Below, one piece after another: positions 49,701-58,880 of a DNA stretch of 64,000 nucleotides. The position numbers were made by a program, and so were the translations under genes. This DNA is from Ctenosaura bakeri (lineage: Eukaryota; Chordata; Lepidosauria; Squamata; Iguanidae). The notes beneath the pieces were generated by a model that was given only the letters and a program-made list of their open reading frames with translations, had not been told where the DNA came from and did no database searches. Location: positions 62,001 through 126,000 of the forward strand of contig CAOLHI010000962.1 in NCBI GenBank assembly GCA_948474755.1, in the 5' to 3' direction. Position 1 is the first letter of the stretch; the number at the start of each line of letters is the position of its first letter.

Positions 49701-52700
49701 AAATGCCAAATGCTCGCTCGTATTGGTTTTTTCCCTCCCTTAACAAAAATGAAAAAAGAGAAGGACACAAATTACCTGGCAGTCTAACTTTCAAGTGCCA
49801 TTTATTTCATGTAATATGCCTCCCGTAATGGACACTCCAGAAACAATCTGAATTTGGAAACATGGCTAAGAATGTTTATATTATGATGGCTACTGTTATA
49901 AGAACTTTCACTCATGGACAGAAGAGGGTAGGAGAGAAGGGTTAAAAGGCAGGAAGCCAAATGTGAAAGCAAGAGGTCCCACCATGCCTTTCCCAATGGC
50001 ATGGACAAGATAAGGAGGAATAAAACCCAGTGGTATCTGGTGGCTTCCATAGGCCTTATCACACTACACTGTTATGGTGCTGTTATTCCATGTTAACTCA
50101 TGGTATGGAACCTTGGGTTTTGCAGTTTAAGAAGGAGCTTTTAGAATTCTTAGCCAGAGAGCTATTGGGCCTCACTAAACTACAAACCCCAGAATGTTGC
50201 AGTGACAGTTAAAGCACTTTGTGTTTTTCTGGATGGAAAAAAAATACATAAAATGGACAAAAATTAACTACTTTTGTATTTACATTTTAATTTGAAAGAT
50301 AAATAAAATCTCATTTATTCATTAATAAAAAAAATCTCTTCCCTCACATATAGTTATTACTAACTTTATATTTTGATGTAAGCTAACCTTAACAGTGATT
50401 AAATTGTCTTTATATTGTCTTTCCTCACCATCCTACTGATGATAAATACCCTTAGTTCCTTTTCCTATTGACTACAGTGCATTTAGTGGCTTGCTGCTGA
50501 ACTTTGATGGGAAATCACGAAGTCTAATAATAAAAGCACTGGGGCTCACAAAAGGGGTATAGGTTGTGCGCTGCATTTTGCCCACTCCTGACTGTCCATG
50601 CTTAATTTTTTTGTTTAGGTAGGGTCCAACATAGAGTTACCAGGTGAAAAACAGGGCAAGGTCTCCTGTACCTTTAATGACTGTTCAGAAGAGAGTGTTT
50701 CAATAGGTGGAGCTTCCCTGACAAGCAATACCTGCTGAAATTCTCTCTTCTTCATAGACGCTAAAGATATAGAAGCCCTGTCCTATTTTTCACCTGGCAA
50801 TCCTAATCAAAGACAATAGTCCTAACCTCACTTACACATATGGCTACCAGGTCAGGACTATCATAGGCTCTGAGATTTCAGGGCCAAAACCTGAGATCTA
50901 GGAATGATTCCTTGTGATGTCACAGGGAATGGACCATAGTGATGCTACAAGGGTGCTGTTACAAGAAGCAATGATATATCAAGCATCGACTGCAGTTGCA
51001 AACAGTAGGCCATTCAAATGACAATAATAAAACACACCATTTCCAATAAATGAACAAAATACATATGCACTTTTTTCTTCTTCAGAGCAGCACTCTTTCC
51101 CTAAAATTCCTGCTGTTCCCTCTGAGGCGTTCAGGATAGAGTCCAGGCCTGGAAAACTGTGAACTCTACTTGCACATTAGTAAGCCTCAATGAACTCAGT
51201 GAGAGTTTGTTTCCAGACATATGTAAGGCTGTATTGTGACTGATTAAAATGTTTTTTTGAAGATTTTTTTTTAAATAGTACAACACATAGCCTTACCTAT
51301 TCCTGCACAAAAACACATGCTGCGATAAAACTAGGATGGGCAATTCTCTCACGTTCACAAAAGGTAGTAAAACAAATTTTGTTTGTAAAAACAAATTGCA
51401 GTACAATATTTTATAGCATTACAAATATCAGCATGTTAAATATAATTTGGCTGTCCTATTTTACAGTTTCTCTGTCTTTCATAAAAATTATATTATTTTA
51501 TACAAATGGCAGTTTTATACATGTATTTTCTTTTTAAAATTATTTTTATTAAAGAAGAGAAAAAATGCAAACTGTACAATTATTACATCCATCTCAAAAT
51601 CTCAATTTCAAAATTTCAGTTTTATACACATATTTTCAAAGGCCCAGATATTTCCTAATCTCTGCTTTCACCCTGTATTTCATTTCTTCCCAGATTTCTT
51701 AATTATTTGCTGCTTCTTATGGATCATGGGCCCTTTTTGCACACCACCCCCAACCTACAATGGCCATGGGATCGTCACAAGATTGTGACAACAGTTCTGC
51801 ATGATGTTGTGGCGATCCCGTGGTGATCCCATGGCAACCCATCACAACCACAGATTAAATCATTGTTGGGTTTCTCTTGGCAATGACATGTGACTGCGCA
51901 GTCCTCTTACCTCCCTCCTGCACTTACCTGTCATGCGGAATGTCAGGAAGTGCAGTGGCTGCGCTTCCTCCCCCAGCACAGCCTGGGAAACTTCTGGGCT
52001 GCACTGAAGAAGGGAAGGACAGAGCCATCGCACTTCCTCCCATCCAGCAGGCAGCTGACATGGAGGGGAGTGCCGCAGAAGCAATTCCCTCCTGGGAGAG
52101 GTTTTCCCTGGATCTCCACATGATGTCTTCAGAAAAAGGTAACATGCCAAAAGGACCATGGCCAATGGTCCAGAAGATCATTGTTTTCTTTTAAAAGATT
52201 TTCCTAAAAAAACTCCAGATAAATGCAATCTTAAATTTGTTTTTTTACAGACATATAGAAATGTCAGTTGGATATTTCTTATTCATTCCATATGGGATTT
52301 TAAAGGAGGATTTTATAATCATGATGCTGATAATAATAACTTCACAGGAGGCCAAGTAGAGAACCATATGGTATTTCCCATTAGCAGAAAACCTCATCCC
52401 CTTTCTTGTTTTCTTCACACAGACAAGAGCACCACTTGGTATCTCAACGCCTACATGCCAGCTGCTCATTGTCAGGTATCCCCCAGAGAACTATATCCAC
52501 AAATAGTGTTATTATGACTAAGTGTTCCCTAGGTGTTTCCTCTCACCTGCAATAAGTTTGCCCTCAGAGGTATTGCAATTTCAGTATTTGGTGTTGAGAA
52601 TGAAACAAAAAAGAATACAGTATATCAGCAGTAACTCTGAAGCAGTCCCAGAGCTTGTAAACACTTTTTTTTTAATGCCAGCAACCACTCATCATCACTC

Positions 52701-55700
52701 TGGACGGAGATTGTGGGAGCTGTCATCCCAAGAAGCAACTTTCTCCTGCTCACCTGTAAGCAATGAGCACTTCAATATTCTTTGCTCACAATTAGCAATA
52801 AACCCAACTATTTCCCCCAACCTTCTTGAAGAGAAAGATCTATGAAAAGGGAATGCAATGGTTCTCTGAAAGGAGTTTTGCCAAGGTAACCTTGTTCTTC
52901 TGGAACATAATCTTACTTCTCATCTACCTCACCTTACAGCATCTGTCAAGTAGTGCCAGCACAGATAGATGGTTTTGGAGTAGTACATCAAATTATGATA
53001 CTGAGACTTTGGCCCTGATTTGGTGAGGTAGAGATTGGACATTTCTGTGTTTCCATAAAAAGCTAAAAAAGAAAAAAAATATCCTAAATGTTACACTGTA
53101 ATAATGATACATGTTATTCACCATCATTTTAATCACAACAACAAGAAGAATAGATTTACAAAAATTTCTTTCTCTACCTCAAGGCAATTTTTGATAGTAT
53201 CATCTTAAAAGAAATCTGCTGAATCCATTCACATCAAAGAACACCCATTCAGTTCCCATTTCCAAAATCCTGGTCAAGATTTATTTTTTTTTATCATTTC
53301 TGATCACATGTGTTTCAGGGGAATCTTCTGGTCTAATCCTAAACCAAGTCAAAATTTTGGACTTCACTGGATCTACTTTCTCCAGCCACGTAAAATTTCT
53401 ACACCTTCATATATTCTCACTTACATTTTTAGAAAATTAAAAAGTCACAAATGTTGTAAACATTGTCTTCAGGAGAAATGATCCATTTTCTTATTTATTT
53501 GGATTGTCCCTTGCTTTGTTTTTTATTTTCTGTTTGTGCAATATCATTTTTGAAGTGTAGCATCCAGAATTTTACTCAGGAATCTAGGTATGATTACACT
53601 GTAAATATGTACAAAGGTAGTACAATATTTGAAGTTTTATTTTCAATCCTAATCCTTTCCTAATGCTCCTCAAATACGGAATTTGTCTTATTCAGAGCAG
53701 TCACATTTTCATCAAACTAACTACTTCAATCCTAAGAATTCCTTTCTTGTGCAGTCACCACCAGATGAAAGCCATTAAGCACAAATTTGAATTACTATAC
53801 ATGGTGGGCGGGGGGGGGCGAGAATGTGAGGTGATCTGAGACTACTTTTTTTTTTAAATACCCACGAGTGTCCATAGCCTGCAGAAGGCCTAGAAATGTG
53901 GGTGGTCAGTGGAAAAATAATTAAAATCTCAACCAGCAATGGCTGGAATTTTTAAATGGAAGTGGGATGGGCAGTAATGTATACTTGAGTCTATTGACTC
54001 AGGCTCAAGTCCAACTTAAGTCACTTCAGTGACTTGGACTCAGCTTGGCAATAGAGGGTGCACTCACTCGACTTGTGACTTGTATATTTTTAATGACTGA
54101 CTTGCTCCCCTTGGTTCAGTAACATAACACAATTGTCCAGAAACCTTACAACTTTGAACAATGCTTCCACCCCTTTTCGCCTATTGGTCAAATGATGACC
54201 TGTCTCAAGCCCAAAGTGTGGGCAAATTTCTCAGAAGGAACAACAAACAGATTACGCAATGGGCTTGAGGCAGTGTTGAAGTCTACTCAGCAGTCTGTTA
54301 CTGCTGCGTGTCAGAGGAGCCGCCTAAAGCTTTTCCTAAGAGTGGAAGGCAAGACTTGCCCTCAGAGCACAGGGCATGTTTCTCAGAGAGGAACAGCAAA
54401 TGTGATAGGCAATTGGCTTGAGGATGAAGGATCCTTCCTTCAAATGCCTTTGAAGCTTCAATAATGGGGAGAAAGAAGGATCCTATTCCCCACTTCCAAA
54501 GCTGCAGTCTCTTTCATGCCCATTGATGCAAAAGTCTCCAGCTTCAGGATCCTATTCCCCACTTCTGAAGCTGCAGATGGCAAAAATCACAAATGTGTAG
54601 GGCTGACTTAAATTGTTCAAATGGACTTTATTTGACTCTGTCCAGAAATTCTGCAATATAGGTTGGGGTATAATGTTGGCTCCCAGACTTGAGACTTGAA
54701 AGTATCTTGCAAAGACTTGAGGCTCAGCTTGAGACTTGAAGTAAAAGACTTAAATACACCACTAGAGATGGATTAGAGGACTTATTTTTGCTTTACACAC
54801 AAAACTGATTTTCCCGGAAGCCCTCAGGACTGCAGTCTCTGCCCTTTTCCCCAAGAAATGCACCTGCATGAGGATTTAGCATACCTTCCAACTGTCTTGA
54901 TTTGAATCCTCCTCTGTAGTCCCACTAATTTTAGTTAACTTTCAAATGTCCCAGTTCCTCCCCTCCTTCCACTTCCCCCCTTTGTTCTCAGCTTACTTTG
55001 CTGCAAACTGAGCTCTAAGTGCAAAAGTAGTTTTCACACAGTTAACTCAGCGGGGGAGACAAGAAGGTGTGGTGGAATCTTGCCCTTCCTTGTAGGCTCA
55101 GGGAAATAAAACTGATGCAGATTTTCCTAGCTTGTGTGTTCTTCCTCATTAATAACTTTTGACATCTTTCCCGGTTTTCAACCTGGAGGGTGTGATTTAG
55201 GTATTTATCACAATCTGGTGAGTGCAGAGACCAGAACTGGAGTGGTTGGTCATGTTACCTCCTTCCTGTTTCACATCTACTCTCAGGAGCTTTAAACCAA
55301 CACAGGCATCCAGAAGCCTCTCCATTCCATGAAGGCTGCTGCCTAGTCGTTCTGCAATGATCTGTGAGGACAAGCTCTCCCCCGACTCTCTCAGGAGATC
55401 AAAAATTCCCAACTCACAGGCAGTGAACATCACCTAAAGCAAAGGAAGGAGCAGAAATTAAAGTTGTCAGCAAGGAGAGAGTGTCCAGAGTTCTAAGTTA
55501 TGTTTACACTGGAAAGGAAGAAGGATGAAACCCACACATACAGAACTCTGATTACAATTTAATGTAGCACAAAGCATTGCTGGTATGTGATGGTTTATAT
55601 GTTTAATCTGGATCACTCTTTCAAATGTTTTTGAGGTTGCACAGAAAAGCCAAGACTCACTAGTCTGTTAAAATCACAGCAGAGATCCTTATTGTTTAAT

Positions 55701-56972
55701 AACAACAGATATCTTTTTCTTATAATGTTTTCCTAAATAGATACCTCACCCATCACACTTCCAGCTATTGATAAATTAGAGCAATGGCTTCATCTTTTAG
55801 ATATGTGAACTCAGCATTAATAAAATCACTTAAAAGGTGATATTTAACAAAAATCCACTTGAGTTTGGTCTGAAATAATTGGGTTGCCTGTGGTTGCTAG
55901 GTTCCTATTAAAATTCCTATTTACAAATTTTGAGGTTTTTTGGAGGTATTAGGTTACTGTCCATGAGAGAAATGTTCCCAGATCTTAGTATTTGTGTTCT
56001 CAGGAACAAAAGAGAACCTTCCTCATAAATCTTTAATAGATTTTATGTGTCATTGGGTTAGATTAACAATAGCATAGAACTGAAAAAATGCAGGAAAACT
56101 TGCAATAGCCAGTCAGCAATCCAGGTTGTGTTCCCTAGCCCTGTAAGAAAATCTAACATGTCAGATACACTAACAAAAAAAATAATCAGATTGACACAAG
56201 TTGGTATTCTTTTATTCTGTTGGTTAATAAAAAAATAACATACTCGTATACTGGAAAACATCTAGATTTTTAATGTGTATAAATAAGATCTGTTGTTTAT
56301 TCTGTACATTCTTTCCACCTGAACTACTGTAAGGATTTAAAGGCATCCTGTAGCACCTTTGAGACTACTTGAGAAAAAGACATTTGTAGCTTGAGCTTTT
56401 GTGGACTCCAGTCTTCTTCATCAGTCACATGGAGTGAATCTACTGTAGGCAGACATATATACCAACAGGTATATGCAGGAAGGTAATAAGCTAACAGCTA
56501 AGGGTAACAAACTGGAGGGAGTAACAAGACCAACTTGGGAGCAAAAGTTACTGAACATGTAAGCAATCCTATTTATCCTACATGGTAAAGCAGAAATGGT
56601 AGAAACTCCAAGGGATTAAAATTTAAATGTTAGTATGGCAAACATATATCTTGCCTATCAAGACCTTAATTATGCATTTCTTTTCTGTTAACAGAGACCA
56701 GAGATTTTGGAGGATTTTCAGTCTTAAATTAGTTATTTTGATGCTGCTCCTGAATATTGCCAACATTTCCAACTCATATTAAAGCCATTTCAAAAGGCAG
56801 GAGAAAAAGTTTCACCTTTTTCTAATACTATACAAAGTTTCCACACAGTTTAATTGCACACCCATAATAAAAGAATAATATTTTTCAGGTATTGCATTAC
56901 CTTTGATATTAAAAATCCATTCTGGTACTGAATGAGGATGTGCGGATATTCAAGGTCTTCTGTGGAGCTCAT
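43541..56972 (-). CDS. ASMT: Acetylserotonin O-methyltransferase, complete coding region in eight exons
   Basis: ASMT transfers a methyl group from S-adenosylmethionine to N-acetylserotonin, making melatonin; it is a cytosolic dimeric enzyme of pineal and retina. Coding exons, in transcript order, are 56972-56901, 55433-55259, 53062-52933, 49738-49670, 48551-48433, 46517-46377, 44908-44786 and 43752-43541 (stop TAA). All seven introns are GT-AG, with phases 0,1,2,2,1,1,1, and the joined frame has 346 codons (human 345). The N-terminal dimerisation domain is residues 1 to about 110, followed by the O-methyltransferase domain. The glycine-rich SAM loop DLGGGAGALA is at 186-195 and the acidic SAM residue is D211. 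R253, the catalytic-type H256 and D257 lie in RILHDWAD, and N303 and Q307 in LNMLVQ; each sits one residue after its human counterpart. No stop or frameshift is seen. The paralogue ASMTL is unlikely because the length and C-terminus match ASMT and no Maf domain is present. The first canonical minus-strand AATAAA I found downstream is near 42610-42615. Any 5' non-coding exons are not identified. Confidence 0.95.
43753..44785 (-). other. ASMT intron 7
   Basis: Phase 1, GTATGT to CTAG. I see no named repeat and no other exon in it. Confidence 0.85.
44786..44908 (-). CDS. ASMT: ASMT coding exon 7
   Basis: It encodes DFFKDPLPEADLYILARILH followed by DWADEKC, containing the arginine and the catalytic histidine of the methyltransferase. 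The donor is GTATGT and the acceptor TAAAG. It has 123 bp and is phase 1 at both ends. Confidence 0.95.
44909..46376 (-). other. ASMT intron 6
   Basis: Phase 1, GTAAAT to TAAAG. It contains the MITE at 45775-45985; the rest is AT-rich. Confidence 0.85.
45775..45985. mobile_element. MITE in ASMT intron 6
   Basis: 'ttatgccactttaattgccacggctgcatcctgtgaaatcctgggatttgtagttt' pairs with 'ccagaattccataggaaggaaccatggcaattaaagcag'. The arms are inverted and the layout is shared with 25285 and 26775. Confidence 0.6.
46377..46517 (-). CDS. ASMT: ASMT coding exon 6
   Basis: It encodes the second half of the SAM loop (GAGALAHECISLYP), then TVTIFDLPKVVETAKKHF with the SAM-contacting Asp, and ends at ITFLEG. 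The donor is GTAAAT; the acceptor is AAAAG. It has 141 bp and is phase 1 at both ends, so skipping it would keep the frame but destroy the SAM site. Confidence 0.94.
46591..46962. mobile_element. Harbinger-like MITE broken by a foreign segment
   Basis: The left end GGCCATTTCTGCAC...gttatagtgct (46591-46622) and the interior 'gactgaggctcaagagctctctgg' to 'ccccaggattccatagaat' (46880-46962) are separated by about 260 bp of unrelated sequence. About 50 bp of MITE is missing at the junction and the right end is lost. Confidence 0.6.
46623..46880 (-). repeat. Unassigned segment inside the broken MITE
   Basis: The minus strand has a 62-codon frame (46866-46678: MNRQAAMEMRPSGKEEGNVF and so on). Beyond it, in another frame, comes ENKIPGNTGYIH. 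It looks like the decayed end of a transposon, but I do not recognise the family. Confidence 0.35.
47045..47650 (+). repeat. Copy 2 of the 25570-26325 segment, in ASMT intron 5
   Basis: It begins inside a left-truncated 200-bp MITE (to 47220) and runs through 'gatggatgcattagtag', 'ttcttatttgcacaaacca' and 'gctcagttccaggcta' to about 47648. The microsatellite is only a few GATA units here (47470-47485). Confidence 0.85.
47898..48130 (-). mobile_element. tRNA-type SINE with ACA tail, in ASMT intron 5
   Basis: 'ttgtgtgccttcaagtcatttccaacttatagcaacc', 'aaggtcacccagtgggcttccatggccaagcagggattcgaattctgg', 'ccaatgctcaaaccactac' in reverse orientation. Confidence 0.9.
48433..48551 (-). CDS. ASMT: ASMT coding exon 5
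   Basis: The acceptor CTGTAG is followed by SEEEMIKFMYGLNATW and later LSAFDLSPF, ending in DLGG of the SAM loop. The donor is GTAAGT. The exon has 119 bp and is phase 2 in, phase 1 out. Confidence 0.94.
48552..49669 (-). other. ASMT intron 4
   Basis: Phase 2, GTAAGG to CTGTAG. It contains a 17-base A run near 48702-48718 and a G run near 49041-49049. No named repeat. Confidence 0.85.
49670..49738 (-). CDS. ASMT: ASMT coding exon 4 (69 bp)
   Basis: This exon encodes REGKNQYERAFGISSQDVF and then EALYR across the flanking split codons, matching human REGRNQYLETFGVPAEELF. The donor is GTAAGG. The acceptor is TTAAG, with a purine at -3, which is less favoured than CAG or TAG. Skipping this 69-bp exon would keep the frame. 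Confidence 0.9.
50052..50220. mobile_element. Harbinger-like MITE, diverged
   Basis: It starts GGCCTTATCACACTAC, has 'tatggtgctgttattcca' in the left arm, and a centre 'gagcttttagaattcttagccagagagct'. The right end is lost. Confidence 0.55.
50630..50808. mobile_element. hAT-type MITE
   Basis: The left end 'tagagttaccaggtgaaaaacagg' is inverted at the right end as 'cctatttttcacctggcaatccta'. A common sauropsid element; flanking duplication not clear. Confidence 0.65.
51729..52157. mobile_element. Harbinger-like MITE, about 429 bp
   Basis: It starts GGCCCTTTTTGCACACC and ends GCCAAAAGGACC, flanked by ATG at 51726-51728 and 52158-52160. The interior is GC-rich and holds chance open frames on both strands. 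Confidence 0.75.
52933..53062 (-). CDS. ASMT: ASMT coding exon 3
   Basis: A pyrimidine-rich acceptor ending TTTTAG precedes 130 bp encoding AFYGNTEMSNLYLT and, further on, LCWHYLTDAVR, with donor GTGAGG. It corresponds to the human segment from AFYRNTELSSDYLT to CWGHLADAVR. It lies in phase 1 at entry and phase 2 at exit. Confidence 0.92.
53063..55258 (-). other. ASMT intron 2
   Basis: Phase 1, GTAACA to TTTTAG. It contains the 793-bp hAT element at 53972-54764. Confidence 0.85.
53972..54764. mobile_element. hAT-type non-autonomous element, 793 bp, in ASMT intron 2
   Basis: It starts CAGTAATGTATACTTGAGTC and ends GACTTAAATACACCACTA, which are inverted relative to each other. Flanks GGGATGGG and GAGATGGA share six of eight bases. 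The interior carries a partial internal duplication ('ggatcctattccccacttc' at about 54479 and 54547) and a 90-codon frame with no known domain. Confidence 0.65.
55259..55433 (-). CDS. ASMT: ASMT coding exon 2
   Basis: The acceptor TTTAG is followed by GTG ATG TTC, giving VMFTACELGIFDLL, the start of the dimerisation/winged-helix region. The exon has 58 codons plus one base and a donor GTAACA. The open frame runs past the donor into the intron, but family similarity stops at KQEG. Confidence 0.94.
55434..56900 (-). other. ASMT intron 1
   Basis: Phase 0, GTAATG to TTTAG. AT-rich, with one dispersed repeat fragment (56330-56440). Confidence 0.82.
56330..56440 (-). repeat. Fragment of a common sauropsid dispersed repeat
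   Basis: 'ggcatcctgtagcacctttgagactacttgagaaaaagacatttgtagcttgagcttttgtggactccagtc' followed by 'cttcatcagt'; the family is unassigned (relatives at 38392, 40425 and 42365). Confidence 0.5.
56901..56972 (-). CDS. ASMT: ASMT coding exon 1
   Basis: This exon holds 24 codons from ATG (56972-56970) to a phase-0 donor GTAATG. It encodes MSSTEDLEYP, then QYQNGFLISK, matching the vertebrate ASMT N-terminus that ends in NGF-hydrophobic-S-Q/K. The start has an A-rich context (GAAAAATGA). It is too short to stand out as a reading frame by itself and was found by homology to the family pattern. Confidence 0.9.
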
Positions 56973-58310
56973 TTTTCTGCAGTGATCTGTGAGAAATCCT
57001 CTTTCTCTCTTCATTTAAATAAGCCTCTTTTGCCAGTGGGCATAGATCATTCTGGGTACTCCAATTTAACTAAGCTAATACCATCTCAAACACATGCTCT
57101 GTTTTCTAACAAATGTGCTGATATGGATTCTCTTTACTACAAAAACATGTTGCCATGGATTCACTGGCTTCTGATGGACATGGACTGCTCAGACAGCGTA
57201 TGTTAAAAGAAAGGATGACACAATTATCATACCTATATATTGGGTTAGATCTAGGAAAGTCCCTGCCATTGAAATGAATGAGCAAATCAGTTGGGAAAAC
57301 GTGAGCCTCACTGGATTGAACAGAGGCAGCTGGTGGATCTCCCATCCCATTGTGGATTTTACTCATCTCCTGCAGCTGCTCTTGAGTAGTACCTGAGCCC
57401 TCCCCATGCCAAACCACTAAAAGGATAGAGCTGCAACACTGACAGAGATTCTATGTGGGAGAATTAGCATTAAAATCAAGAGCAGATTCACCCCTACATC
57501 CATGCCCACAATGACAAATCCACTAGCCAACCCTCTGGACACAGATATAGGCACAAGTACAATGGGGCTGGTGAATATTGACTTCTACGCCTCTGCATCT
57601 TCCCAAGAGCTGCTGGAAAATGCTGCTATACAGAAAATAGGAAACTTACTGAATGCGTGGAGATGTGATATAGGCAAGAGGGGGAATCCCTGAAAATGAG
57701 AATGATGCAAGTTTGGTTACTTTCTTCTCAACAGATGATTCCATCCATTTCTCATCCTTTACCCACAGCCATTCGGAAGAGTCCCCCCAACCCTCTGTGT
57801 GCTATTTACAAGAAGTCTACGGTTGCGGGAAGGACAAGGAGGTCTGCTTCTGAAACTCCAGCTGCACACATAAGTATGGTCCCACCCATTAATTTCAATA
57901 TGTCTACTTCAGGGGTAGGCAATGGTCAGAGGATGAAGGCCATTTTGCCCTCCCCAAGACCATTAAAGACCACATCTTCCTGTGGCCCACCTGCAAAAAA
58001 GTTCTCCCAAACAACCTTTTAGGAAGCATTAGGCATCTTCCCCCCCTTTTTTTTTTGGCCCCATGGTCTTTTTAGGCCCAAGAGAGAAGCCTATTTTATA
58101 AGGAGATACTGGCTTTTAAAGATGCATCTCTGCCCTAAAATGACCAGGGGAGATATTGTAAGAATGCCCTTCACACTCCAGATGGCATATGACAGCATTT
58201 GGAGCCACTTGTTTGACCACAGTGGAGCAAGTGTCCACAAAAGAGTCATGGAAGCTATAAATCTGTAGGCATGGCTCAGATTTGAACATTTTATTGGCTA
58301 TATAGAAAAA
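56973..58310. other. ASMT 5' flank; no second gene recognised
   Basis: No upstream exon can be supported. 57911-58020 begins 'caggggtaggcaatgg', a possible hAT MITE end without a matching right end. The ASMT promoter should lie in or beyond this stretch. Confidence 0.4.
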
Positions 58311-58880
58311 GTGAGCCAGTGTACTATAATGGTTTGAGCATTGGACTATGATTTCTGGAGACCTCAGTTCAAATCCCCCATCTAGCATGGAAACCCACTA
58401 GGTGATCATGGACAAGTCACACTGTCTCAGCCTCAGAGGAAGGCAAAGGAAACTCCCTCTGAAGAAATCTGTCCAAGAAAACCCTGTGAGAATTCCTTTG
58501 GATTGCCATAAGGCAGAGCTTTCCAAACTTTTCATGTTGGTGACACACTTTTTAGACATGCATTATTTTGTGACACAGTAATTCAGTAAGCAGTTAGTGG
58601 ATGCAGCCCCTTCACCTGAGCCTGGCCTGCTGCTGCCCTTGCTGGGGTCTTCCTTGGCCTGGGCAGTGGTGGTGGTGGGAGAGGCAGCCCTTTCATACAG
58701 TCCTGGCCCGCCATGGTGGCAGGAGAGGCAGCCCCTCCACCATTTTGTTGGCACAACACACCTACACACTACAGCTGACATGTTGCAACACACAGTTTGG
58801 AAAGTTCTGCCATAAGGTACTATAGTAGCCTTAGGTTGCCCTAAGTTGGGAAGCATTTGAAGGCACATACCAACAATATG
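58311..58880 (+). mobile_element. tRNA-type SINE with ACA tail, split by a hAT MITE
   Basis: The SINE head and body are at 58311-58513 ('agtgtactataatggtttgagcattggac', 'agttcaaatccccc', 'ctctgaagaaatctgtccaag'). They resume at 58818 with 'ttaggttgccctaagttggg', 'ttgaaggcaca' and 'caacaa'. Confidence 0.87.
58514..58809. mobile_element. hAT MITE, 296 bp, inserted in a SINE
   Basis: It starts CAGAGCTTTCCAAACTT and ends AGTTTGGAAAGTTCTG (inverted ends). The perfect 8-bp duplication CCATAAGG lies at 58506-58513 and 58810-58817; removing the element restores the SINE sequence 'gccataag'. Confidence 0.93.

Larger units (their letters stand above)
49739..52932 (-). other. ASMT intron 3
   Basis: Phase 2, GTGAGG to TTAAG. 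It is the longest intron (3194 bp), containing MITEs at 50052, 50630 and 51729. Confidence 0.85.

Noticed and set aside
55197..55258. Continuation of the ASMT exon 2 frame after KQEG
   Set aside because: Similarity to ASMT ends at the GTAACA donor, and the downstream exon 3 joins in frame from that point.
57013..57022. TATA-like TTATTTAAAT on the minus strand, 41-50 bp before the ASMT ATG
   Set aside because: It would leave a 5' UTR of only about 15-20 bases, and such AT-rich matches are expected by chance here; ASMT commonly has upstream non-coding exons.
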